Source: Bacteroidota bacterium
Lineage (GTDB): Bacteria; Bacteroidota; Bacteroidia; Chitinophagales; Chitinophagaceae
NCBI GenBank assembly: GCA_013289065.1
Contig: JABDAP010000007.1
Span: 1-45,649 of the forward strand
Reading direction: 5' to 3'
Length of the DNA stretch: 45,649 bases
Part shown: positions 33,602 through 41,141 of the stretch, in pieces
Layout of the letters: every line of letters starts with the position of its first letter
How positions within the stretch are numbered: the stretch's first letter is position 1
Translations under genes and position numbers: made by a program
Notes under the pieces: model-generated
Seen by the model: the letters and a program-made list of their open reading frames with translations, nothing else
The model's database searches: none
Told to the model about the DNA's origin: nothing

Positions 33602-34183
33602 ATGAACAAAAACTACACGCTTACGCTTATTGCTGTTTCTTTTCTTTCATTTACTTCCTGTACAAAAAATAACGATCAACCTCCGACGGTTACACCAGTT
33701 GCAAAAACTGCACTGGAAATACTGGTAAAAGACGGTAACAGTTTTGTAAACGGGAAAGATGATACACTTGATAATGTTGCCGGCGCCACCATAAAATTAT
33801 ACGCGAATAAGGACGACATTATTAATCACGCTTCACCAACATTTGTTCTGTCAACAAATAGTTTTGGTAAAGCGGTGATGGATCTTGATCCCTCCACATC
33901 GCCGGCAACAGTTTATTATTTTACGGTTGAAAGCGGCAATAAAAGAAACATCATCAATAACTGGCTGGTTAAATCAGTGTATACATATCCTGCACCGCTT
34001 TTCGTTGGCGCGATAAAACCACCATCGTATCCAATACAAACACCTGCGCTAACCCTCGGCTCACCCATATTTCTCGATGCCAATAACGACGGTGTTATTC
34101 AAAGCCCGGGTGATGATGTATATTCAGATTTTATTGAAGTGAGTGTGAATCAAACTGCTTCTAAAAAATCTATTATATTCTGA
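33602..34183 (+). CDS. Lipoprotein of unknown function
   Basis: The 193-residue protein has a lipoprotein signal peptide with the lipobox FTSC, making Cys20 the probable lipidated residue. The rest is rich in beta-strand and turn, with a pattern like a transthyretin or prealbumin-like domain (GATIKLYANKDD, TNSFGKAVMDLDP) and DANNDGVIQSPGDD near the C-terminus, which may bind calcium. I do not recognise a named family. It stands alone, 125 bases after the acyltransferase stop. Confidence 0.78.
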   Translation: MNKNYTLTLIAVSFLSFTSCTKNNDQPPTVTPVAKTALEILVKDGNSFVNGKDDTLDNVAGATIKLYANKDDIINHASPTFVLSTNSFGKAVMDLDPSTSPATVYYFTVESGNKRNIINNWLVKSVYTYPAPLFVGAIKPPSYPIQTPALTLGSPIFLDANNDGVIQSPGDDVYSDFIEVSVNQTASKKSIIF

Positions 34184-34211
34184 TCATTACTCTGTATTGT
34201 TTCACAAAACA

Positions 34212-34302
34212 GCACGCGGATGACGCGGATCGGGCTGATCTTCGCAGATCAACAATTAAATAAAATCAGTGCATATCTGCTCAATCCGTGTCATCCGCGT
34301 GC
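34212..34302. repeat. Large imperfect inverted repeat with GCGGATGACGCGGAT words
   Basis: GCACGCGGATGACGCGGAT (34212-34230) pairs with ATCCGTGTCATCCGCGTGC (34284-34302) with one G-T pair, and the interior contains further ATCTGC/GCAGAT words. It is followed by ATTTTTT. It fills the gap between the lipoprotein and the OmdA-like gene. The rest of 34184-34372 has no gene. Confidence 0.7.
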
Positions 34303-34349
34303 CATTTTTTGTTACAAACTTTCTAAAACATGATATATATTCTGATCAT

Positions 34350-34357
34350 TAACTTAG
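34350..34357 (+). promoter_or_regulatory. -7-like element TAACTTAG
   Basis: TAACTTAG is one base from TAnnTTTG and ends 15 bases before the ATG at 34373. The same TAnnTTAG variant precedes the genes at 20931, 36221 (minus) and 42402. Confidence 0.35.
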
Positions 34358-34372
34358 AGTAAAAATTATAGT

Positions 34373-34597
34373 ATGCTTAAAAAAGGTGAACACATAGAGG
34401 GCGTACCCGTTGAATTGCAGGCATTACTTGCCAAAGACAAAAAAGCAAACGCATTTTTTGAAACGCTTACCGGTTCTTATAAACAGGGCTATTGCGATTG
34501 GGTTGGCTCTGCCAAACAGGAAGCCACGAGACAAACAAGAGCCGAAAAAGCAATTTTAATGTTGCGCAATAACCAGAAGACTTTGAAAACTGTGTAA
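34373..34597 (+). CDS. YdeI/OmdA-like small protein
   Basis: The 74-residue protein matches the C-terminal OmdA (bacteriocin-resistance YdeI or OmpD-associated) domain, seen in GVPVELQALLAKDKKANAFFE, the core YKQGYCDWVGSAKQEATR and the end RAEKAILMLRNNQK. Proteins with this domain are usually longer (about 130-200 residues); here only the helical domain is present, as in many short Bacteroidota members. Function unknown in detail. The following gap to 34783 (186 bases) has TTCTGCGACAATTTTTTGACG and a promoter-like TGATTTTG at 34738-34745 but no gene. Confidence 0.75.
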   Translation: MLKKGEHIEGVPVELQALLAKDKKANAFFETLTGSYKQGYCDWVGSAKQEATRQTRAEKAILMLRNNQKTLKTV

Positions 34598-34783
34598 TTA
34601 AATCTTCCAACCCAACTCAGCGTTTCTGCGACAATTTTTTGACGAGGTAACATAAGCATAACAGATAATTTACGTTGCGTATCCCCATCTTATCCACTTT
34701 ATTTATTGAGTAACAATTCCATAACCAACGTCTGGCATGATTTTGTTGTCTTATAACGTAATTGCTAACATAAACGACAGGAT

Positions 34784-35080
34784 ATGAAAACGACATCGTA
34801 CGAATTACTGGTTAATGCCGCGGGACAATTGATGCAGCAGCATGCATTTGATCATTTATCAGACGAGAAATTATTCCGTATGCAGGGATGTTTCCGTTGT
34901 ATTGGCGAATCAGATGATAATGCTGAGATCGCAGTTGCAGAATCCGAGTTATTGGAACTTTGCAGCGAAGCAAACCTGTATGTTGAAACCACTACGCCAC
35001 AATCGCTTCATCAATGGCATGCAGCCATGAGCTATTTTGGTTTAGCGGCTACGCATGCTGTTTCTGCAGAGGCAGAATAA
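34784..35080 (+). CDS. Small protein of unknown function
   Basis: The 98-residue product has no signal peptide or membrane segment and is mostly helical and acidic. Cysteines occur in GCFRCIG (about 36-42) and in LCSE. No family was recognised. A TGATTTTG -7-like element lies 38 bases before the ATG, and the frame is complete with its own start and stop. Its last 32 bases overlap the 3' end of the convergent histidine kinase gene. Coding character looks good, but the call rests on frame and context only. Confidence 0.6.
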   Translation: MKTTSYELLVNAAGQLMQQHAFDHLSDEKLFRMQGCFRCIGESDDNAEIAVAESELLELCSEANLYVETTTPQSLHQWHAAMSYFGLAATHAVSAEAE

Positions 35081-36221
35081 CCCGGAAAGTAGTTCCTTTC
35101 CCCGGCTCACTCCACTTCACAAAGAGTTTTCCTTTGTGATACTGCTCGATAATCCTTTTACTGAGCGAAAGCCCTAGTCCCCAACCTCTTTTCTTCGTGG
35201 TAAAACCCGGCTTGAATACATCGTTTATATGGTTCTTCGCAATTCCTTTTCCCGTATCTGTTACATCGATCAGCATATTCAGTTCATTGATCCCCGCCGT
35301 GATCCTGATCGTACCGTTTCCTTCAATGGCATCAAGCGCATTTTTGATCAGGTTTTCCATCACCCAGTCAAACAACGGTGGCGATAAACGTGTTACCACA
35401 TTTTTTATCTGTGCATCATCAAAAATAAAACTCACATGGCCGCCGGTTCTTTTTTTCATATAATCCATCATGTAATGGATCTGTTCTGAAGGGTTGCGCC
35501 ATTCTAATTGCGGTTCGCTGCCGATCTTTCCAAACCTGTCGGTGATGAGCAGTAAACGGTTTACATCTTTCGCTATTTCCGGAACGATATCATTGTTTGT
35601 TTCATGTTCCTTTAAAATTTCCAGCCAGCCCTGTAAACTGGAAACAGGCGTGCCCAGCTGATGCGCCGTTTCTTTTGCCATCGATGCCCACAACTGGTTT
35701 TGTGTGCTGCGGTTGGATGTTTGCAATGCAAGAATAACAATGGTAATAAATAAGGCAACGATGATCAGCTGAACGATCGGATATAATTTTACTTCTTTCA
35801 GCAACTCACTCTCGCCATAATAATACTGGTTGGAAGTAAACGGTTTTTCTTTCAGCACCATTACGATCGGATGATTGTTATACCGTTTGAATTCTGCGAG
35901 TTTTCTTTTTAAATACCCGCTATCGCCTTTTACCAGCGCAGCATCCAGGTTAATAAAATTACCGGTGATGCTGTCTTTCTCATTTGTTTCAATGATCGGT
36001 ATCTGCGTATTCTCGGTAGATATTTTTGTTGCGAGATTGATGCTGGCGCTGTCTGATGAATTAAGGATAGTTCGTTGCGCCTCCACCCATGCTTCCACAT
36101 TCTTTCTTTCCTCCCGCGCTATTTTGCCGGAAACATATTGCGAATAAAAGATGGTTCCACTAACGAGTATGATCGCAATGCCGGCAAGTACCAGCCTCCA
36201 GTTGAGCCATTGTGGTATCAT
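35049..36221 (-). CDS. Sensor histidine kinase (orphan)
   Basis: The 390-residue protein has two membrane segments (about 9-27 and 147-167) that enclose a periplasmic sensor region of about 120 residues. No HAMP or PAS domain is visible. The phosphoacceptor is His187 in AKETAHQLGTP, a variant H-box used by some Bacteroidota kinases. ATPase motifs follow: N box ENLIKNALDA, G1 VTDTGKGI, F box FKPGFTTK and G2 GWGLGLSLSKRI. No response regulator is adjacent, so its partner must be elsewhere. A -7-like TATTTTAG ends four bases before the ATG. Confidence 0.92.
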   Translation of the reverse strand: MIPQWLNWRLVLAGIAIILVSGTIFYSQYVSGKIAREERKNVEAWVEAQRTILNSSDSASINLATKISTENTQIPIIETNEKDSITGNFINLDAALVKGDSGYLKRKLAEFKRYNNHPIVMVLKEKPFTSNQYYYGESELLKEVKLYPIVQLIIVALFITIVILALQTSNRSTQNQLWASMAKETAHQLGTPVSSLQGWLEILKEHETNNDIVPEIAKDVNRLLLITDRFGKIGSEPQLEWRNPSEQIHYMMDYMKKRTGGHVSFIFDDAQIKNVVTRLSPPLFDWVMENLIKNALDAIEGNGTIRITAGINELNMLIDVTDTGKGIAKNHINDVFKPGFTTKKRGWGLGLSLSKRIIEQYHKGKLFVKWSEPGKGTTFRVILPLQKQHA

Positions 36222-36225
36222 TTGT

Positions 36226-36233
36226 CTAAAATA
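36226..36233 (-). promoter_or_regulatory. -7-like TATTTTAG before the histidine kinase
   Basis: On the minus strand the element TATTTTAG ends four bases before the ATG at 36221, which would make the message leaderless if used. Confidence 0.4.
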
Positions 36234-36276
36234 CGATTATTGTGTGCTATTAAATACTTCGCGAACCTCTGCGCCT

Positions 36277-36336
36277 ATTTCCTTTGCGCACTCTGCGGTT
36301 AATAGCCTTAATTTATAACCGCAGAGTGCGCGAAGG
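36277..36336 (+). repeat. Conserved-loop hairpin, copy 2
   Basis: Arms 36277-36299 and 36314-36336 pair over 23 bp with one G-T pair; the core is GCGCACTCTGCGGTTA. The 14-base loop ATAGCCTTAATTTA matches copies 1 and 3. Further CTCTGCG and CGCGCAAAG words extend on both sides to about 36250 and 36360. It lies between the histidine kinase and the coiled-coil gene; no gene is present in 36222-36476. Confidence 0.85.
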
Positions 36337-36476
36337 AACGCGCGCAAAGAACACAAAGAGAGTGACTGAAAACTCAATAGAAAACACATTAAATAATTTG
36401 GAACCAAAAATAAAAAAGCAGCTTCATACTGAAACTGCCTTTTCAAAAATAAACATGCAAGGATCCACTAAACGGA

Positions 36477-37460
36477 TCAACTGAATAACCCGCCTTTCTT
36501 TAATGTCTTAACCCCTTCGCCGATCTTGAAGCCGTTATTATAGATCTCAATTTTATAATCGCCTTCTTTATATCTATCATTTTGTTTCCAGTCAAAACTT
36601 ACGAGCGCCGATTTTCCCTGTTCGTAATTCACACTTACTTTACTGGTAAAAGGTTTGTTGCCTTCTTCGCGTGTATCAAAAGTGCTGCCTTCGGTAATGG
36701 GTTTGCCATCAGGGCCGGTTACTACAACATAAATATCTTTTGTGCCGGAAGGGGCAACCCTGTTCTCATCAAGATTAAATGCAATACGGATCAGGTTAGC
36801 GCGTTTGGCCGTAGTAGTTTCTTTTTCTTTGCCGCCGCCTGTAACTTTAATAGCTGCAATACCGATCGCTGATGCATGAAGCGTAGAAGCCACATCTACT
36901 TTTTCTTCAAGCTGTTTCTTTTCGGTCTTGGTCGTGTTCAGGTTTTCTTCCAGTCCCTGCTTCTCCGCGGTAAGCTGTGTTTTATCCGTATTCAATTGCT
37001 GGTTGGTAGAGGTCAGTTGCTGGTTCTCGCCTTTTAACTGGTCTATCTGTGCAAACAATCCATCTACTTTTCCGTTCAGTTCGCCGATCATTTGCTTGGC
37101 CTGAGCCAATTCTGCTTCACTGGCATTTTTCTTTTTCAGGATGTTGCCGATATTACTTTTCAGCTTTTGGATAGCTGAATTTTTATCGGCAAGATCGCCC
37201 TGCAATTGAATGTTATTCTGCGTAAGCGAATCCGCTTTTGCAGAAACGATGAGGAAATCCTGCTGAATGGCATTACGCGCACTATCTACATTGCCGATGC
37301 GGCCCTGTAACTGCATAACGGTTTCCTTTGTCTGGCTCTTATCATAAATGATATAACCCCAGGTGCCGATCAATGCGGCTATCAGGATTCCGTATATTAG
37401 TTTTCGGTTGTCTTTTTGCGGTGGGGTCTGGCCGCTGTTTGTTGCTGCTGGGTAACTCAT
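36477..37460 (-). CDS. Membrane-anchored coiled-coil protein
   Basis: The 327-residue protein has a single membrane segment (about 20-39, LIYGILIAALIGTWGYIIYD) preceded by a short cytoplasmic tail, then a coiled coil of about 150 residues with heptad-like Q/E/K/L runs. The C-terminal part (about 215-320) is beta-rich (DIYVVVTGPDGKPI, YKIEIYNNGFKIGEG) and looks like an Ig-like or similar domain. I recognise no named family; similar proteins are found in Chitinophagaceae. It is divergent from the exonuclease gene, with 42 bases between start codons. The stop codon lies at 36477, just after copy 2 of the hairpin. Confidence 0.78.
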   Translation of the reverse strand: MSYPAATNSGQTPPQKDNRKLIYGILIAALIGTWGYIIYDKSQTKETVMQLQGRIGNVDSARNAIQQDFLIVSAKADSLTQNNIQLQGDLADKNSAIQKLKSNIGNILKKKNASEAELAQAKQMIGELNGKVDGLFAQIDQLKGENQQLTSTNQQLNTDKTQLTAEKQGLEENLNTTKTEKKQLEEKVDVASTLHASAIGIAAIKVTGGGKEKETTTAKRANLIRIAFNLDENRVAPSGTKDIYVVVTGPDGKPITEGSTFDTREEGNKPFTSKVSVNYEQGKSALVSFDWKQNDRYKEGDYKIEIYNNGFKIGEGVKTLKKGGLFS

Positions 37461-37502
37461 GTGTTGGGGTTTTAAAATGTGAAAATTATTATATTTTTTT
37501 AT

Positions 37503-38219
37503 ATGCTTACAGAACTTTTATTGATCGATATTGAAACAGTGCCCGCCTTTCAGGCCTTTGCCGATATGGATTCCGGCTGGCAGTCGCTTTTTTTGGACAA
37601 AATATCGAAAACCATGCCAGAAGGCATAAGTGAAGAAGAAATGTATCACAAAAAAGCAGGGATCCTGGCTGAGTTCGGTAAGATCATTTGTATTTCCACT
37701 GCTTTCTTTTATGAAAATGAAAACAAAGAAACTGCCCTGAAGATCAAAAGTATCTATGGCGACGATGAGGTAGAAATACTAAGGATTTTTACGGAACTGT
37801 GTAATAAAATGTATTTGTTTCACCGCAATTTTCAATTTGGCGGGCATAATATCAAAGAGTTCGACATTCCTTATATCTGCCGCCGTTTACTTATCAATCA
37901 CCTGCCTTTGCCCGAATACCTGCAGCTGCACGATAAAAAACCCTGGGAAGTAAAAATGTTCGATACGCTGAACTGGTGGAAGTTCGGGGATAATAAAAAT
38001 TATGTATCGCTGCACCTGCTTGCCAACGTGCTGGGCATACCCACTTCCAAATCAGACATTGACGGGAGTATGGTGCAGGATGTGTATTACAAAGAAAAAA
38101 ACCTAACAAGGATAGTTGAGTACTGCCAGCGCGATGTGGTGGCTACGGCCAATGTGATCCTGCGTTTTAAGGATCTGCCCCTGTTGAGCGAAGAGAGAAT
38201 AGTGATCGTTTCACAATAG
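37503..38219 (+). CDS. PolB-like 3'-5' exonuclease
   Basis: The 238-residue protein (from ATG 37503) matches the DnaQ-like, DNA-polymerase-B type exonuclease domain (DNA_pol_B_exo2). The three exonuclease motifs are DIE at 9-11, GHNIKEFDIPYI with Asp121, and YCQRDVVAT with Asp211. It lacks a polymerase domain, so it is a free-standing exonuclease; a repair or proofreading role is likely but unproven. The frame is open eight codons upstream to 37479. An imperfect 30-bp hairpin lies between it and holA. Confidence 0.88.
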   Translation: MLTELLLIDIETVPAFQAFADMDSGWQSLFLDKISKTMPEGISEEEMYHKKAGILAEFGKIICISTAFFYENENKETALKIKSIYGDDEVEILRIFTELCNKMYLFHRNFQFGGHNIKEFDIPYICRRLLINHLPLPEYLQLHDKKPWEVKMFDTLNWWKFGDNKNYVSLHLLANVLGIPTSKSDIDGSMVQDVYYKEKNLTRIVEYCQRDVVATANVILRFKDLPLLSEERIVIVSQ

Positions 38220-38228
38220 TGAAGAAAG

Positions 38229-38291
38229 TTGCCACAGAAGGCACAGATTTACACAGAATTTTTCTGTGGATGTCTGTGTCTTCTGTGGCAA
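38229..38291. repeat. 30-bp imperfect hairpin with CACAGAAG/CTTCTGTG words
   Basis: Arms 38229-38258 and 38262-38291 pair at 26 of 30 positions with a three-base loop. The words TTGCCACAGAAG and CACAGAATT are repeated. It separates the exonuclease and holA; the rest of the 153-base gap is not a gene. Confidence 0.7.
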
Positions 38292-38359
38292 TCAAGAATC
38301 GTTCGACACGATGTTTAAAACTTTCGCAACCTATTTTTCGCGTTTCGTGCTGTGTACTT

Positions 38360-38367
38360 CATCTTTG
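38360..38367 (+). promoter_or_regulatory. -7-like CATCTTTG before holA
   Basis: CATCTTTG is one base from TAnnTTTG and ends five bases before the ATG at 38373, suggesting a leaderless or nearly leaderless message. Confidence 0.4.
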
Positions 38368-38372
38368 CAGCC

Positions 38373-39371
38373 ATGTCGGCAGAAAAGATCATAGGCGAAT
38401 GGAAGAAAGGCGTCTTCAAACCCATTTACTGGCTGGAGGGTGAAGAATCCTTTTTTATCGACCAGGTAGTGTCGCATGCCGAGCATCATATATTGAATGA
38501 AGCGGAAGCCGGTTTTAACCTCACTATATTTTATGGCAAAGATGCAGAATGGGCCTCAGTGGTAAATGCCTGTATGCGTTACCCGATGTTTGCCGAGCGG
38601 CAGGTAGTATTGCTCAAAGAAGCGCAGCAGATGCGTGATATTGAAAAATTAGAAAGTTATATAGAGAACCCGTTACCCTCTACCATTTTTGTGGTAAGCT
38701 ACAAAGAAAAAAAAGTAGACGGCCGTTCCAAACTTTCCAAACTGCTGAAACAAAAGGGTGAAATGCTGTCTACCAAAAAAATGTACGACAGCCAGCTACC
38801 CGAATGGGCATCGCAGATGATACAGCAGCATGGGCTGAGCATTGCACCTAAAGCGCTTCATTTATTAGTTGATCATATCGGCAATGACCTTAGCCGTATA
38901 CAAAATGAAATAGAAAAATTAGCCGTAAATCTCGGTACACGAAAAGGAATTACGGAAGATGATATTGAAAATTATATCGGTGTAAGCAAAGAGTTCAATG
39001 TGTTTGAACTGCAGGCTGCTATTGCACAGAAGGATCTGCCCAAAGCGATCAGGATCATCCGGTATTTTGAGGCCAATCCTAAAGCCGGGCCCATACAAAT
39101 GATATTGCCGGCCTTATATAATTTTTTCAGTAAGGTGTATATGATCTACAGTGTATCGAGCCCCGATGAGAAATCGGTAGCTGCGGCATTAGGTGTGAAC
39201 CCATATTTTGTACGCGATTATTTAGGCGCCGCACGTAAGTATGATTATGCGGGTGTGGAAAAAATATTGCTGCTGCTGCATCAATATAATCTCCGCAGCG
39301 TGGGTGTGCATGATGGCGGCAGTTCAGATGCTGGATTGATGAAAGAGATGGCTGTAAAAATGATGATGTGA
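38373..39371 (+). CDS. holA: DNA polymerase III subunit delta
   Basis: The 332-residue product (from ATG 38373) is the delta subunit of the clamp loader, which opens the sliding clamp during DNA replication. Features are the N-terminal PIYWLEGEESFFIDQV, the AAA-like strand FNLTIFYG, RQVVLLKEAQQMRD, TIFVVSYKEKKVDGRSKL and the helical collar region FELQAAIAQKDLPKAIRI. Length matches the family. I chose 38373 over 38352 because the latter gives a leader that overlaps the promoter-like element. It is not obviously co-transcribed with the exonuclease. Confidence 0.92.
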   Translation: MSAEKIIGEWKKGVFKPIYWLEGEESFFIDQVVSHAEHHILNEAEAGFNLTIFYGKDAEWASVVNACMRYPMFAERQVVLLKEAQQMRDIEKLESYIENPLPSTIFVVSYKEKKVDGRSKLSKLLKQKGEMLSTKKMYDSQLPEWASQMIQQHGLSIAPKALHLLVDHIGNDLSRIQNEIEKLAVNLGTRKGITEDDIENYIGVSKEFNVFELQAAIAQKDLPKAIRIIRYFEANPKAGPIQMILPALYNFFSKVYMIYSVSSPDEKSVAAALGVNPYFVRDYLGAARKYDYAGVEKILLLLHQYNLRSVGVHDGGSSDAGLMKEMAVKMMM

Positions 39372-39403
39372 TTTTTTATTTTCCTTATTAAATACGATAG
39401 AAA

Positions 39404-39820
39404 ATGGAAAAGGCAGAAATAAAAGACACAAGAAAAATTCTCGAGATAAGTAATTCCATGCTTAATGATTCAACATTTAAAAATTGTATGCTGGAACGTG
39501 TAAGTTTTACGGATGTGAATATGAGCGGAACAAAAATTACCGATGCCAATTTAAGCGACCTTGAAATAAATAATGCCCAGCTGGGTGGAGCATGGATACA
39601 CGATATCGGCCTGCCACCAGCAGGGCATCCATTTTATAAACCCGGTGTTGTGCAAAGGCCATTGCGGTTTGATGATTGTTATCTCGGAAAAAGCACCATA
39701 ACAAATTGTAACCTTTCGGGCGTTGCCATTACCGATTGTAATCTTAAAGGAATGACGATCAATGGGATATTGGTGGAGGAGTTGTTGAAAGTGTATAATC
39801 AAAAATCCGGAAAACAATAA
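39404..39820 (+). CDS. Pentapeptide-repeat-like protein
   Basis: The 138-residue protein has repeated A/S-x-L/F-x-N/D units (for example MLNDSTFKNCMLERVSFTDV and NCNLSGVAITDCNLKGM) that would form a short right-handed beta-helix of the pentapeptide-repeat type. A break with GLPPAGHPFYKPG lies near 69-81. No signal peptide or membrane segment is present, so it is probably cytoplasmic. The partner or target is unknown. It follows holA by 32 bases and may be co-transcribed. Confidence 0.78.
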   Translation: MEKAEIKDTRKILEISNSMLNDSTFKNCMLERVSFTDVNMSGTKITDANLSDLEINNAQLGGAWIHDIGLPPAGHPFYKPGVVQRPLRFDDCYLGKSTITNCNLSGVAITDCNLKGMTINGILVEELLKVYNQKSGKQ

Positions 39821-39868
39821 TAGCCTGTTATGCTATCAAATAAAAACTCCGTGGAACTTTGCGTAAAA

Positions 39869-39922
39869 CTTTGTGTACTCTGTGGTTATAAATTGCGGCT
39901 ATTAACCGCAGAGTACACAAAG
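39869..39922 (-). repeat. Conserved-loop hairpin, copy 3 (inverted)
   Basis: Arms 39869-39888 and 39903-39922 pair over 20 bp with one G-T pair. On the minus strand the order is CTTTGTGTACTCTGCGGTTA, loop ATAGCCGCAATTTA, then TAACCACAGAGTACACAAAG, the same as copies 1 and 2. Outer words GCGCGTATTC and CTTTGTGTTCTCTGC follow at 39923-39945. It fills the gap between convergent pentapeptide and ribF genes. Confidence 0.85.
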
Positions 39923-40001
39923 GAATACGCGCAGAGAACACAAAGTATAGCTGAATATTGCAGGGAATTACTTTAGCACAATACGTTAGTAACAACAAAA
40001 A

Positions 40002-40958
40002 TTAATTATCCTTCAACAATTCAACCGCCGCAAGTTTATCTTTTCTCAGTTGTTCCTTCAATTCATCCAGTCCGTTAAATTTTACTTCTCCGCGCAGGTA
40101 GTGATGTATATGCACCTGTAAGGTTTCTCCATAAATATCCTGATCAAAATCAAATATATTTACTTCGATCACTTTTTTCTTTCCGTCAACAGTGGGCCGG
40201 ATGCCGATGTTCATCATGCCTTTGAGGATTGGCTGATAGCTGATAGCTGATGGCTGGCGTAACATAACGGTTACGGCATAAACACCATTTCCCGGTATCA
40301 GCTTTTCTTCACTGCTGATATGAAGATTGGCAGTTGGATAACCGATTGTGCGGCCAAGTTTATTTCCTTCAATAACAACTCCATCAAAAAAATATGGGTA
40401 GCCTAAAAAACGGTTCGCGGTTTCAATATCATTATCGGTCAGTGAATGGCGTATGCGTGTAGAACTGATCACGATCTCATTCAGCAACTGTTCAGAAATT
40501 TCTTTTACATCAAAGCCAAGCTTTTTTCCATATTGTTTCATCAACTGGTAATCGCCTTCACGGCCTTTTCCAAAACGATGGTCGTAACCAATGATCACCG
40601 TATGTGGTTTAAAATATTTATAGAGAAAATCTGTTACATATTCTTCTGCCGTCTGGTTGGCAAACTGGTGGTCAAAAGGAACTACCACCAGGTGATCGAT
40701 ACCTGCAGCATCCAGTAAAACTATTTTTTCGCTTAGTGTGTTGAGTAATTTAATATCTCCCGGAACAGAAGAAATGATCTTTCGCGGATGCGGATGAAAT
40801 GTAATGATCACTGTTTCTCCGCCAATACTCACCGCTTCCTCTTTCAATTGCCTGATCACCTGCCTGTGCCCGAGATGCACACCATCAAATGTGCCGATGG
40901 TTACTACGGCCCGGTTAAATTCCGGCAATGAGCCTGCTAATTCACGATGTACCTTCAT
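40002..40958 (-). CDS. ribF: Bifunctional riboflavin kinase/FAD synthetase
   Basis: The 318-residue enzyme converts riboflavin to FMN and then FAD. The N-terminal adenylyltransferase domain has GTFDGVHLGHR at 22-32 and ISSTRIR at 164-170; the C-terminal kinase domain has GRTIGYPTAN at 202-211 and VYAVTVML. The ATG at 40958 is preferred: an in-frame TTG at 40970 is part of the promoter element TACTTTTG and cannot be the start. It is divergent from purM across 183 bases that hold a GGAATT-type inverted repeat. Confidence 0.94.
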   Translation of the reverse strand: MKVHRELAGSLPEFNRAVVTIGTFDGVHLGHRQVIRQLKEEAVSIGGETVIITFHPHPRKIISSVPGDIKLLNTLSEKIVLLDAAGIDHLVVVPFDHQFANQTAEEYVTDFLYKYFKPHTVIIGYDHRFGKGREGDYQLMKQYGKKLGFDVKEISEQLLNEIVISSTRIRHSLTDNDIETANRFLGYPYFFDGVVIEGNKLGRTIGYPTANLHISSEEKLIPGNGVYAVTVMLRQPSAISYQPILKGMMNIGIRPTVDGKKKVIEVNIFDFDQDIYGETLQVHIHHYLRGEVKFNGLDELKEQLRKDKLAAVELLKDN

Positions 40959-40967
40959 AGATGGTTG

Positions 40968-40975
40968 CAAAAGTA
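40968..40975 (-). promoter_or_regulatory. -7 element of ribF
   Basis: Minus strand TACTTTTG, an exact TAnnTTTG match, ends nine bases before the ribF ATG, leaving a leader of only a few bases. Confidence 0.6.
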
Positions 40976-40987
40976 AGGGACCGGCAG

Positions 40988-41130
40988 GAAAATTTTGGAA
41001 TTGGGAAATTGGGAGATTTTGGAATTGATTTTGGAATTGGGAAATTGGCGATCTTGGAATTGAACAAAATCGCTCCTTCTATATTTATTACCTTTGGCCC
41101 AATTCCAAAATTTCCCAATTCCAAAATTTC
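40988..41130. repeat. GGAATT-type inverted repeat between ribF and purM
   Basis: The left part (about 40988-41062) has several TTTGGAATTGGGAAATT-like units; the right part (41099-41130) is CCAATTCCAAAATTTCCC and CAATTCCAAAATTTC, the inverse. The purM -7 element at 41089-41096 lies just before the right arm, which therefore lies in the purM leader. A related repeat is at 7234-7268. Confidence 0.75.
41089..41096 (+). promoter_or_regulatory. -7 element of purM
   Basis: TACCTTTG, an exact TAnnTTTG match, 45 bases before the ATG at 41142. The leader would contain the right arm of the GGAATT inverted repeat. Confidence 0.55.
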
Positions 41131-41141
41131 AAAATTTTCTA

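Noticed and set aside
38219..38443. Open frame across the hairpin before holA
   Set aside because: It is read from the CACAGAAG hairpin and overlaps holA in another frame.
32263..39922. CRISPR-like interpretation of the repeated hairpins
   Set aside because: There is no regular spacer pattern, the copies are kilobases apart and no cas gene is present.
41094..41141. Extension of purM by 16 codons
   Set aside because: The codons come from the GGAATT repeat and begin inside the -7 element.
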